Shown here: positions 22,074 through 33,600 of the stretch, in pieces
Position numbering within the stretch: position 1 is the first letter of the stretch
Layout of the letters: each line of letters begins with the position of its first letter
From: Lactifluus volemus
Taxonomy: Eukaryota > Basidiomycota > Agaricomycetes > Russulales > Russulaceae
Reading direction: 5' to 3'
Assembly: GCA_022376515.1 (NCBI GenBank)
Contig: WTXI01000005.1
Coordinates: 496,001 to 560,000 of the forward strand
Length of the DNA: 64,000 bases
The notes under the pieces: model-generated
What the model was told of the DNA's origin: nothing
What the model saw: only the letters and a program-made list of their open reading frames with translations
The model's database searches: none
Position numbers and translations under genes: made by a program

Positions 22074-23093
22074 CGCTCGTTGGCCCAGTATTCGGATTTG
22101 TTTTCCTTCTCTAAGTTACTTCTATGGGACTATTCTCAATGCATCGAAGAACTTGGCATTGGCGCTCAAGTTATTTTGGCGCCTTTCACAAACTTTACCT
22201 TTCGCGTGACGGAGTTACTGTACCTTAGCGATCTTCGTGGCACTTTTTATGCGCCAACAGGCCAAGTCAACTCCAATCCTACGAAACTCGCATATGTACG
22301 GGGCTAGTGCTCTTCGGATTTATGGCTTCCACGTGAAGCTGCCTCAGCTTCAGACTTACGAACCCGATCGTTTGGCATGTCTTCTTCATCGCAAGAGCTG
22401 CCATATACGGTCCGCCCTTCTTCGACCGTCATTTCCGAACAGCTTGCCCACGTCTCAAATAAGAAAAATGTCATGCGGCCGCACTATAAATTGTATGGTG
22501 CTTTTGGCGCCTCTCTTAGCGTCTACGAAATGCGTAAAATCCTCAGCAAACCTGCGTTTCCGAGCCGCGGCACCTATCTGCATGTCGTTCGGAGACAGTC
22601 CTTTACAACTGGAACTTGCATCTTCACTTCTCCCATATGTGGCGTCAGAAGTCTGCCCATACTGGGCTTCTACGTACCCTTTCTGTCAGTCCGTCGTTCT
22701 TGTCTGGAACTTTTATGGGGAGTGAGGGAGGCGAGGGGCAATGTATAAGTCCACGTTGACTCGGAGATGCAAACCCCGACGTGGCAGAGGTTGAAATCCA
22801 GACGCTCGCGCATTGCCGATGTTCACACATCGCCCGTCTCCACGTTTACGTCGCGTCTTGGTCAGGAAAGTGCGACCCTGTGTCCAACGTATCATCAAAC
22901 TGAAAAGAATCCGTGATTTTCTATGATTCAAATTCCCGTATAGGCATTAGGCATGTGCAACACGGGAGAATTTTCCTCCCGCACCCGTAGTTGACACCGC
23001 CTCGCTTAAGAATACAATAGCCATCGAATCTCGAGGATGTACAGTAAACGGGCCCGTTTACGGTAAAGACTTACGACAACGAGACCCGCCACC
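22074..23093. other. Intergenic region with one weak coding candidate
   Basis: About 1 kb between AIM41 and the HRD1 stop. At 22377-22748 on the plus strand an open frame starts MSSSSQELPYTVRPSSTVIS and could be an exon. A second overlapping frame (to 22725) is equally long, so I cannot choose between them. Nothing else is recognisable. Confidence 0.3.
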
Positions 23094-24019
23094 TCAGTTG
23101 ACGTGTGCAGGAGCGTCCGCTTCATCCTCTGCTTCAACTGAACTGCCCGCTGAACCGCTGGCACCGCTAACGTCAGTACCCTGCTTCGCGTTGGAAGACT
23201 GCGCGTCTAATTTTGAATCGGAATCGAGGGGCCGATCTGGCGCATTCACCGATGCTTGCATTGTTGGGCCTTGCACTGGTTGGGATTGAACCACCTGTGT
23301 GGCAGCAGGAGGGGCCGGCCCGGCAGCAACCGGCAGAACACTGCGAACGCGCGTAAGCTCCTGTACGCAACGGTACATGGCCGTCGAAACGCCCTCAAGC
23401 ACACGCAGCCGCTCGTCGATTGCCTCACGAGTAAGCACATCCAACTGGGTGAGCTGTGCATCTGTCAGCGTCGGAGGCAGTGTAGCCAATGGGCGTGCTG
23501 GCTGCGCGTGACGCGGTGGTACGGTACGGTAGATAATTGGGGGGCTCGGAAGTGGTGCGTTGGCAGGGCGTGGAACGGCGGTGGCGGGGCTGAAGGACAT
23601 CGGAATCAAAGAAGGAACGTTCACATTCCTGACCGGAGTTGTAGTGGTGGATGTAGACTGTAGAGCTGTTGAACTCGGAATGGGAGGGGTGGATGAAGCT
23701 GGTGTAGGCACAGTAGAATCTTGGTTGCTTGTGGTTGGTGGCACGAACGGCCCAGGAGATGTCGGCTGTGCTGACGTTGTCTGATGGGGTTGAGAAGTGA
23801 CCGTGGACGCCTCGTGATGTTGAGAGCTCGGGGTACCGGGAGGCAATCTCCGGAGGGCCGCAAGCGCGGCGGCCTCCCGAGGTGTTGATGGCGTACCTGG
23901 AGCCTGCGGACTGGGGCGTTCTCCTTCAGGAGGTATATTTGGCGGGGATTGTTGTCCCCCTTCCACGGATGCAGGGGTTGTGGTGGCGCGTGTGGTACTG
24001 TGAGGATCCTCTTGTTGTG

Positions 24020-24087
<68 letters not shown>

Positions 24088-25977
24088 GCTGGTCGTTGCT
24101 GTTGAGCGGCTGGTTCTACCCTCCGGTCACCCCATGGCTGCCATACCCCGCCTGGGCCATGATAGCCCTGAAAAACTGGAGGGGGTTGAAGTTGGTGTGG
24201 CGGTGGCGGAATGTATGGTCCCATTGGTGGATGGGGGAAACCGGGACCCCATGGATAGGGCGGCGGGGGTGGGCCGCCTGCTGCAAACTGCTGGGGTGGC
24301 ACAGGGGCATACGGTACTGGAGGTGGCGCAGGCTGAGGACCACGGAGCATATTGCGGAAGAGGTTACCCAAGTGTCCGGCTGGAGGCTGTGGCGCATCGG
24401 CTGCGGGTCCAAATGGAGGGGCTACACCTGGAGGTATAGCAGCTGCTCCACGAGGGACATCTGCTTGTCCCGCCCTTCCGACCGCGGGGGACGGCGTAGG
24501 GTCCAGAACAGGTCGGCGGCTATGTGAATCGAATCAGCTCCAGACGCTGTGATGCATCAAGTAGACTGACCATGTGGGACAACTCTGTTGCCGCTCAAGC
24601 CACGAACGGAGACAGTGAAAATGGAATATGTGCCCACAAGGGAGTTTCTTCGGTGTCATGTTTGGGCCGTCTCTCACGGGTGCCGTCGTTCCCGGCGGAA
24701 TAGCCTGATCGCGAGGGGAAGAGTCCGGGAGTACCATATCTTCACGACAAATAATGCAAGTGTGATCACTCATTGCGGACAATTCTTCCTGAGTAGCATT
24801 TGGATAACGCTCGTCCATATTTCGTGTGGCGGTGCGGTATCGCATGAGGTCGCGGAGACGGGTGATGAAGGACCGAGCGGTCACGTACACGTCGCGAACC
24901 ACATTCAAGGGTACGCCGTAAAATGTGACGATAACGGCGAAGAAACCAAGGTAAGTGGAGAGCTTGAGAAAATCTTTTTCATCAATAGTGAGTCAATGTC
25001 TGCTTGAAAAGTCGGGACACCACCAACCGGTAATCAAGTCAACGTAAAAAATCCACATGCTCTTGTCCTCCCATGGTGGCGCATTCTCTCCTCCACGAGA
25101 TGCCGCGCGATGGAATTCGAAGGCAGAAAGCACATATTTGGCTTTCGAATTGATTAAACTGGCCATGAGGATCGAGTACTGCGAGATGTTCGTGTAACTG
25201 CGACGTCAAACAGACAATTGACCTGACAAACCTCGCTTGCAAATAGGATGATAACTCCAACTCCATTGGTAAGAATGCTCTCGGCCGCAAAGGCTAACAT
25301 TACGACATTTGTAACCCATAGGACGAAGAAAAGTCCACTGATCCGTATGTGAAACAAAGTGGTTGGGCCGGGATATGGCATTTGATTCATCTGTAGAGAG
25401 TGAGTACGAGATATGGCAATCACAGAGGCTATCAATACCCATTCAATTCGGTCCGCTAAAAGCCAGTGGAATGATTTGACAAATAATAGAAAACCAAACA
25501 TGACTGCGAGGGGAATGTCGATCTCGTCTCTGAAAATGGTGAATGCTAGAAGCGACTCGGTGACGAAGAACCACATGCGGTCGTAAAGTCTCTGCAAGTT
25601 GGTCAGCTGGAACAGAAAGGAAGACGACAGGTAGAGCCTAACCTCGACTTCTACGGGTCGCAAAGAGCCAAAAAATATCTGCTGAACCAGACGCCCGCAC
25701 ATTAAAGCTAACAGCAGGCTGAAGTTTGCGAGGATCTGAGGAGCGAAGGAAAGTCAGAACGCTAGCGGACAGAAAAGATATGGGGTGATGCGACCAGAAC
25801 GCTCGCGCCGCTTTTTGATAAATAGACGGCTACTGAGTAAAAGTTGCTATGATTTTGAAGAGCATTGAGAACAGTCGCCGATACTGCGAAGGTGGATGCG
25901 AAGGTGTAGATGAAAACACGGTGAGAGAGGATGGAACCGGCAAAAGACTGTAATCTGGGACGGAGAGAGTCGGCCAT
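23094..25977 (-). CDS. HRD1: ERAD E3 ubiquitin ligase HRD1 (synoviolin) with polyglutamine tract
   Basis: Polytopic ER membrane RING ligase that ubiquitinates misfolded proteins. Seven exons (25977-25795, 25735-25643, 25591-25439, 25390-25232, 25178-25028, 24973-24571, 24519-23094) join in frame to about 855 residues. Residues 1-270 hold several membrane spans (LAVMFGFLLFVKSFHWLLAD, FFVLWVTNVVMLAFAAES). RING-H2 is about residues 319-381: Cys319, Cys322, Cys359, His361, His364/366, Cys367, Cys378, Cys381 (CGHIFHFHCLRSWLERQQ). The cytosolic tail is Pro-rich with about 22 consecutive Gln encoded almost purely by CAG, then a Ser/Thr/Pro region. All introns are 48-59 nt. No frame breaks. Confidence 0.95.
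24021..24086 (-). repeat. CAG trinucleotide microsatellite coding polyglutamine
   Basis: 21 uninterrupted CTG units on the plus strand (24024-24086) plus a leading TTG read as CAG/CAA glutamine codons in HRD1. Such a pure tract is expected to vary in length between individuals. The antisense frames across it read poly-Leu and poly-Ala and are shadows. Confidence 0.95.
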
Positions 25978-26865
25978 GAATGAGGACAGGTCGAAGGCGG
26001 GCTGGACTAGGCGGCGGGTTGAGTGTCGTCCACAGGGTGTTGAAAACTATGAAGTGAAATGTCTGCAGCGTCCAAGTCCGTGAGGCCGACGTGGCGCGGC
26101 CAAGGGGGACCACGTGCGCTGCTCCACCTAGAGCAGGATAAGCGGCCCGTACACTCTTTTACTGTTGGTATGGCAGCAAATCGTCATTCACAACATTCGC
26201 TATATATTTCTTTCCTTTCCAATTCTTTCAATCTTTCACTGCCCTGAAGTTTTTCCTCAAAGTCTTTCTACCCGTCGATACCGAAGGCTATGCCGAAAAG
26301 TGCGGCCTCTGACTCGTAAAATCGCTTTTTTGAGGCCCCCCCGAGTTCAGTCTCCTCCTCGGATCACGGAATGGCGAAGCTATCGCAATAGCTGAACGAG
26401 GAACGGCTCCTTATTGGCGCTGTGCAGCATTCAGAAGCGCAATACGTAACACTGCACGAAATTTGACGTGACAATGTTTCTTCTTCAGAGGCGAGTCATC
26501 GCGGTTGGCACAGTTTGCTCGGATGAGAACCGCTCCCTGGGATATGCGAGACGTGCGGCGTTTGTCGGAATGGACCATGACCGACCCTTGGCTCACGCTC
26601 GGAATCAAACCGAGCCCAGACGCCCGTCATGGAAACCCGGCGTAGGGTTGTCAGAAGCTGACTCTGACCCATTAACATACACTTGCCAGCGCTTCTTGGG
26701 CGCCTGCTGCGTGGATTGGCCCCCGTAAGCCTGCGTCAAAAAATGCAATCTGGTACCTTCCTCGCGGAGAAATTTCTTATACTATTTTTTTTGCATAAAT
26801 ACCAGGTTCGTCTCTCCCCCCTCTATGTGTCCCCACCCCCTTATTCCCTGACCACTTATGGTGCT
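25978..26865. other. Divergent intergenic region between HRD1 and the amidohydrolase
   Basis: About 890 bases with both promoters. Short frames on both strands show no conserved pattern. A pyrimidine-rich tract (about 26805-26850) precedes the amidohydrolase ATG. Confidence 0.45.
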
Positions 26866-29514
26866 ATGGCAGATTTGCGCCTCCGTTCCCAGTCGTCATC
26901 CCCGAAACCTGTCACTGAAAAGGCTGCTAACAGCTATTCTGTCTCATCTGCACCATTACCTCGAACGTATCTGACGGCACGCTTGCTCTACGCCTCATCT
27001 GTTATCTTATCTATACTCTGCCTCGCCTACTTCAGCGGACGTGGACACACATCTCTCCCTGATGCATACGCTCTCTGCTCTCCATCCGGCGCTCATATTT
27101 ACACCGTCGATCCCCAACAACCTCGCGCGCAGTGCATGGTTGTCCAAGGTTCTCACATTGTAGATGTTGGTGCCATAGGTATGTATCATGCGCTGCTGTA
27201 CCTTGCATTATAGTATAAAGCCACATCAGACGAGGTGCACCGCCGATGGGAGTCCTCCATCCTTGCCATCGAAGCGGCCATTAAGCGCGCACATCCAAGA
27301 CCCCGTCTGACAACTAGATTTATCGAATCGGGATCAATTGTTGTTCCTGGCATGAGTGGTAGGCGCCCATAGGAGTCGCTGCTATGTAATTAGCATCTAA
27401 TCAGGATCATTATATCCAGACTCGCATGCGCACATGCTTGAGTACGGCAAGAGCCGGCTAATTCCTCTCGAGAGCGCTCGTAGCGCAAAAGGTGAATCTG
27501 GCCCTTCTCTATGGGTTGAGTTTGAAATTAACCTGCCAAAGGCGCCACTGCCTTGGTTCGCCAGTTCATTTTATCTGATGAAGATATCAGACAAGATACT
27601 CTGAAATTTGTTGAAGGTTGGGGTTGGGATCACACAAAGTGGGCGGAGCAGACATTCCCAACTGCAGTAAGTCCATTCCGATTCTTTACGCTACGTTACG
27701 CATTCCCCTCTTTTCAGGCAGACCTGGACTCTGACCCCCTAGTGCAACAACATCGAGTCATACTAGAGGCCAAAGACGGTCATGCAATATGGGTGAACTC
27801 GAAGGTACTCGAAGAAATCTCGCCGCTCCCAGAGAGCGTTGAAGGAGGTGTCATTATACGTGACGCTTCTGGAAAGCCTACAGGTGACATGGACAGGCAT
27901 TCACCCTTGAAAAAGCTATTGAGATGCATTGCAGGTGTCTTTCTCGACAATGCTCAGTTCCTTGTCTCGGTCCCACCACCGACATATAGGGACTTGGAAA
28001 AGCGATTTCAATTGGTTGTCGATGACGCTATCTCACATGGACTCACATCCATTCATGATGCCGGCTTCGATCCGAGATCCCTGGAATTCTTCAAATCGTG
28101 AGCACTCTCCATTCAATAACCCGAGTACCAACGTCTAAGATCGGTTAGGCTGGCTGAAAAAGAGAAGCTGCCTGTGCGTCGTATAGACGTCTCGAGAATT
28201 TTTTTTCACAACAATAATTCAGATACGAATATATGGCATGACCTATTTCGACGAGAATGCTGAATATTGGGGTGATAAGATCAAGCCGATTATCGGGGCT
28301 GCCAACGGTCGGTTTACAGCGCGGAGTGTCAAAATTTTCGGAGATGGCAAGTCGTCTTCACAACGTGAGCTATTTGTGGTTAACATATTGCTTCAGGCGC
28401 TCTACGATCTGGTGGGGCAGCTGTAAGTCCCATTGAAGCGTGGTTGCATTTCTCGGCTTAATGCTGCTATCAGCTACACGAATCGTATGCCGATAACCCC
28501 AGCACAAGGGGCTTCATGAGAATCGATCAAGAGGTTTTGACGTCTAATATTCAGAGATTTCTAAGAGATGGCTGGCAGACAGTAAGAAGTGCAAGTCCAC
28601 TTTTTTGTATGTCAAAAGCCAATCATCACTTCTAGAACGTTCATGCTGTCGGTGATAGAGCAAATACTCTTGTTCTCGATGCATTCGAATCTGCGCTGCA
28701 AGGCATTGATGTCACTTCCCTACGACCTCGCCTTGAGCATGCTCAAATGATCACGCAATCGGATATGGCACGCCTTGCTAAACTTGGTGGTATGTATTTG
28801 ATTCTTCATCTTTACGCAGACTCGGGTGTTGATAACACATCATAGTCATTGCCAGCATTCAGCCGACCCATGCGTGAGTCTTTTCAACACTGGATCCTAT
28901 GTATTACACTGAGCGTGATTAGGATAAGTGACATGTACTTTGCCGAAGATCGTCTGGTATGTTCCCGGCGTCCGAAAGAACACTACGCCGCTCACGTTCC
29001 GCAGGGTCCGGAACGTGTGAAGCTGCTTTATGCTTTCCGTGATATTATCAATAACGGTGCACGGTTCACCCTCGGCTCGGACGCTCCGGTCGAGGACATG
29101 AATCCCTTGTCCGGGTTCTTTGCCGCTATCACCCGACTTGCACCCGACGGTACCTCTCCTCACGGCCCAGGGGGATGGCAAGTCATCTCCATATCACTTT
29201 AACTGACCTGACATACCGTCACAGGTTCCCCCAACAGCGTCTCACGCGCGAAGAGGCTCTTAAAGGTGTGTTGTAAAGTTTCCTTATATCTGGGACGCCA
29301 GTGGCTGAACTACGCTACTACGTTACTAGGAATGACTCTAGATCCCGCATGGGCGTCATTTACCGAGAATATCCTGGGATCAATTACACCAGGGAAGCGT
29401 GCAGACTTTGTAGTGTTATCAAGGGACATCATGACCATCCCAGAAAGTGAGATCCTCAGCACTAAAGTCCTCGTTACGGCGATCGATGGCCGCCCAGTCT
29501 ATGGGCGTATGTAG
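26866..29514 (+). CDS. Membrane-anchored amidohydrolase (YtcJ-type, Amidohydro_3 family)
   Basis: Metal-dependent hydrolase of unknown substrate. The N-terminus is basic, followed by a single hydrophobic span (LLYASSVILSILCLAYF), suggesting a type II membrane anchor with a luminal or external catalytic domain. Metal and active-site blocks are in order: VVPGMSDSHAHMLEYG, HDAGFDP, VKIFGDGALRSGGA, NVHAVGDRAN, RLEHAQM, IASIQPTHA and FTLGSDAPVEDMNP. The end is TPGKRADFVVLSRDIM and TAIDGRPVYGRM. There are sixteen exons and fifteen introns. Two introns use GC donors (28347-28396 and 29178-29224). Two others (27667-27717 and 27884-27934) are exactly 51 nt and stop-free, so retention would keep the frame. 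No coding frame breaks. Confidence 0.9.
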
Positions 29515-30611
29515 TCCCGAAAAAATGAAATCAGTTCCACCGATCGCAGTTATTCAGTTAACGAAGCGGCTCCCTGCCCTTCGTCGGCAGAACAATGCGC
29601 TAAGCAGGGAGGAAAAGTGTGATCACACAATGGGATCCCTTAGCAAAGCACTTGTAAATGCAGATAACCTTCAAAGATAACAATCAGGATAGAAGATCGC
29701 TGCGATTGCGCCCGCGCATAGACGCCGCGGCTTCGACGACCATCTAGTCGTCACACATTTTCCTGAGCGCCTCGTCGGTGTTGTAACTTTCTTGAACCTC
29801 GGTCAGGGCACCCCCACGGCTCCAAGATAGGTATATGCGGTCTCGAGGCAAGCAACCTTAAACTCGCAATATCGACAAGCGCTCGAGAAAGCCATTTTTG
29901 TGCGTACGCCTAGGCGCTAAAGCCCCTCATTAGGATCATCGATCTGCGTCTGACACGTTATGCAATTATGTCACCTTTGGACTACCCTCAACGGCGCTAG
30001 CCCCGCTCACCACGCTCCGTGTAGGCACCGCAAAGAAGTCGGGTAACGTGTCCGAAGCCGAGTTTGTCAGTATCAGCCCAAAAGGTATCATGTGATAGAG
30101 AGTTTACCTCGCACCCTTCTCCAAAGAGAATACGCGGAACAATTGTATGAAATGGCCCTGTTCCGAGTTCCGTGGATGGTACGTACTTGGTTGATGCTAC
30201 CTATTTTTATGATGCAATGAACGGGGACCGAATCCACATGACCTGGCTCATCTCGGGACCGCAAGTCACTTGTGTAGAATTCGGCTGCCATTGGGCGAGT
30301 AGTGTTTGTGATAACTTACTAAGTTAGTTTAAGGCGAACGGCTTGTGGATGGGGCATGACACATGATGTATCCGCCGCTAGCTATAGTCGGGGCATTTGA
30401 ACGGAAAGTCGGGGCGATGAGGCAGGAGATGTAACAAGTACGGCAGAAATCCCTTTCTGAGTGGTCACCAGTTCGACTCGCACAATGTGCCAACACTGCA
30501 GGGCAGATCTCATGACAATACTGATTGGATGTGAGGCGGTGGGAGTCAAAGACGAAAATGGTAAGGGATGGATGTGACTCTGTATTACCTAATCATTACC
30601 TAACCATTCAG
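29515..30611. other. Intergenic region, no gene recognised
   Basis: About 1.1 kb between the amidohydrolase stop and the RDH54 promoter. Only short frames are present on either strand. I see no RNA gene or mobile element signature. Confidence 0.45.
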
Positions 30612-30635
30612 ACGCGTCGAACGCGTCCGACGCGT
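30612..30635. promoter_or_regulatory. Triple MCB (ACGCGT) box upstream of RDH54
   Basis: Perfect ACGCGT hexamers start at 30612, 30621 and 30630, an exact 9-bp period, 39-62 nt before the RDH54 ATG. ACGCGT is the MluI cell-cycle box bound by MBF (Mbp1/Swi6) in yeasts to drive G1/S transcription of replication and repair genes. The arrangement is seen directly; MBF control is inferred. Confidence 0.75.
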
Positions 30636-30673
30636 TCCATGGGTATGCACCATCGCTGTTTATCACCAATCTC

Positions 30674-33600
30674 ATGCCATCTTTCCTGAATCCACACTCA
30701 TCAAATGGGTCTAGTATTGAAAAGCGAAAATCTCATGAGTTGGAGCAGTGCGAAAGTCCTAGCAACAAAAAGCAAGCCACAGGTCCCGCCCTCGTTAACC
30801 CTTCAAGCAATGGCACACAATACTGGATGGTTCAATGGTATGTATCTTCGAGTCATATCTGGAAGGATTGAAATGGGACACCATCGAAGGAGGGCCCCAC
30901 AGGCGAAGAAACACAAGACATGGGAGGGAGATGGCGTACTCGTCGTGACTAGACCGAAGGCCGTTCTTTTGGACCTGGAAGGCCGCGTGTATGCGCTTGT
31001 TTTCTTTTCAACTTTTTTACCCTGAACTGAGTGGAATGGAATCATTTGTACTCCAGACTTACAACCGGTAATATTGGCCCCGACGTACTCGAGGAAGGCG
31101 CTCAGCTGAATGTTGGTAACAAGGAGCTCCAGATTGACCGTACAATGCAGCCCTCAGAGTATCTTTCTGGATCTTGTTTTGGTCGTGGTGGTATTGGCGA
31201 AACAACTTTGCCTCGTCTAACAAATTCTACGATGCTTTCGAAGCAATTCATTCCGTTGAAGCCAGTGGCCCTGAACCCATCTTCCGTTCGTCTTCCATCA
31301 TCACGCGAGGCATCTATCCCTCCCAAGAAGGTCATCGAGTTAGAGCCCATCACTTTGTTGTCGCGGCCAGTGGCGCCATCATCAAAGGCAGAGTCTGAGG
31401 GCGACAATGACGCTCAGTCTTACTGGACCGCCAACTGGTAGTGGTTCTTTTACCGGTAGTCACAAAGTTAATGAGCTCTTCCTCCAGGAGAAAGCCCCAA
31501 CATAAGAAGCATAAGACTTGGGATGGGGATGCTTACGCGACTGTGCATGGAGGTTCCCTGATTCTTGTCTCTGAGCGTGGTACAATGTGAGCAAATATCC
31601 ATCTGCTCTTAAGCTGCGACTGATAACTTTAATTGGCAGTCTTGGGCGAAAGCCTTTCGAGAACTTGCACCTTACTCAAGGACTAAGGACTTTCGTAGGC
31701 GGCTTGGAGATAGAGGTCGATTCTCGAATAGCTCAATCTGAATTCCCAAAAGTTATTGGAAAGTCAATCCAAACGGGGGATGAGAATGACATCCAAGGAA
31801 GTACCGACATTCGCCCCTCTATCAACCACACCGTGTCCGTGAATAGTAGCTCCCCCATTAAGAACACAACTGCCTCGGGAATGAGGTATATCCCCCCGAC
31901 AACATTCTACGCAAAACCCGCGCCAAAACCAATTCAACTAGTCCTTTGTAAGATCCAGCTTGAATCGATGGAAACAGATTCTTTCTTATCCTAATAATCC
32001 AGGCACGACCCCAACGCCAAGGATGCAGTCGTAATGAAAGCAACCTCCGAAGAACATTCAAATCGGTCAAACAAAATGTGCCGTTCACATCAAGGTGTAC
32101 CACTCGATATTCCTCACGCAATCTTTCAGATCTTCGCCTACCATCCCCGTGGTCATAGATCCCATCTTGGCGCGTCGGTTGAGACCGCATCAGGTCGAAG
32201 GTCCGTTAAATGTCCAGGAACTGGGGTGGTTTCACACAACCCCAGGTATCAAATTTATGTATGAATGTGTCATGGGACTCCGAAAGCATGAGGGCCAGGG
32301 CTGCATCCTTGCTGATGAAATGTATGATCCCTACACTCATGGCGCTTAGCTTTTTTGACGCCATCCATGAATTAAAGGGGATTGGGAAAAACCCTTCAGG
32401 TTAGCCCTGCAATTTTACGGAGCAATTCGCATTAATGCTGTGTTCAGACAATCGCCCTCATCTGGACTCTGCTAAGCACGTTTACTATTTCCCACTTTGA
32501 TTTTGTGCTGACTGCCATCCAGAGCAGAACCCAATAGCAGGTGTGGGCCCCGCTGTTGGGAAGGTACTTATCGTCTGTCCGGTGTCCCTCGTTAATGTAA
32601 GTCGGGCTGTCAGGTTGGCACCCCATGCTGAATAATTTGTCTAGAACTGGAAGAGCGAGTTCCACAAGTGGTATGCCCCTGTTTTATAGTTTCATTAACC
32701 ATCGCCGAATCACTAGTAGGCTAGGACGAGACCGCATCGGGGTGCTCACTGGGGATAAGGGAAAGACGGCAATCAGACAATTCGCCAACTCGTTAGTTTA
32801 CCTGATCTTTCTGCGGCGGTCTGTTTGACTTGATATCCGTAGAAAAATACATCAGGTCCTTTTAATAGGTTACGAACGACTACGCACTGTGGTGTAAGTT
32901 GTTTAGGGTTCTTTCCCTCCCGATCTGCTGAACCATCCACCGACAAAGCGGCGATTTGGTCTACTGCAAGTAAGCATGATCATCGATAGCAGCTGCCTTC
33001 CTCGATAACGTTTCGGTTAGCCCGCCCATTGGCCTCATCATTGCTGATGAAGGCACGTTCTTCGTGAGTTGAGCCGACCGATCCGGTGCTGAGTAAATGC
33101 TAGGGCACCGCCTCAAGTCCGCCAATAACAAGACATCAGCCATGTTTGGAGTGCTGAAGACTCCAAGGAGGATTATTCTTTCTGGGACTCCAATTCAAAA
33201 TGATCTTGGCGAGTTCCACGCAATGGTAACGATAGACCAACGCTCATGACTATACCTTCCTGACGTTGGCTCTAATGGTTATCTAGGCCGACTTTTGCAA
33301 CCCCGGATTATTGGGTCTGATCTACAGTAATTCCTGATCCAAGAATCCCACTGACAGCTCTACAGACGACTATGCCACCTTCCGTCGTGTATACGAGACG
33401 CCTATTATCCGTAGCCGAGAACCAGGATGTTCTTCTAAGGAAGCAGAACTAGGCGAGAGTCGGTCTGCACAGGTAACTCTTCCCCCTTTGTATCCCGGTG
33501 AATCCCTACTTCTATCCCTTAGCTGCTCGCTATATCTCGCAGCTTCGTTCTCAGACGTGACGCAAGCCTTCTACACGGCTTCTTGCCACCAAAATGTAAG

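Noticed and set aside
23882..24527. Plus-strand frames with poly-Ala and poly-Leu runs
   Set aside because: They are antisense shadows of the CAG tract and Pro-rich tail of HRD1, whose exons splice cleanly on the other strand.
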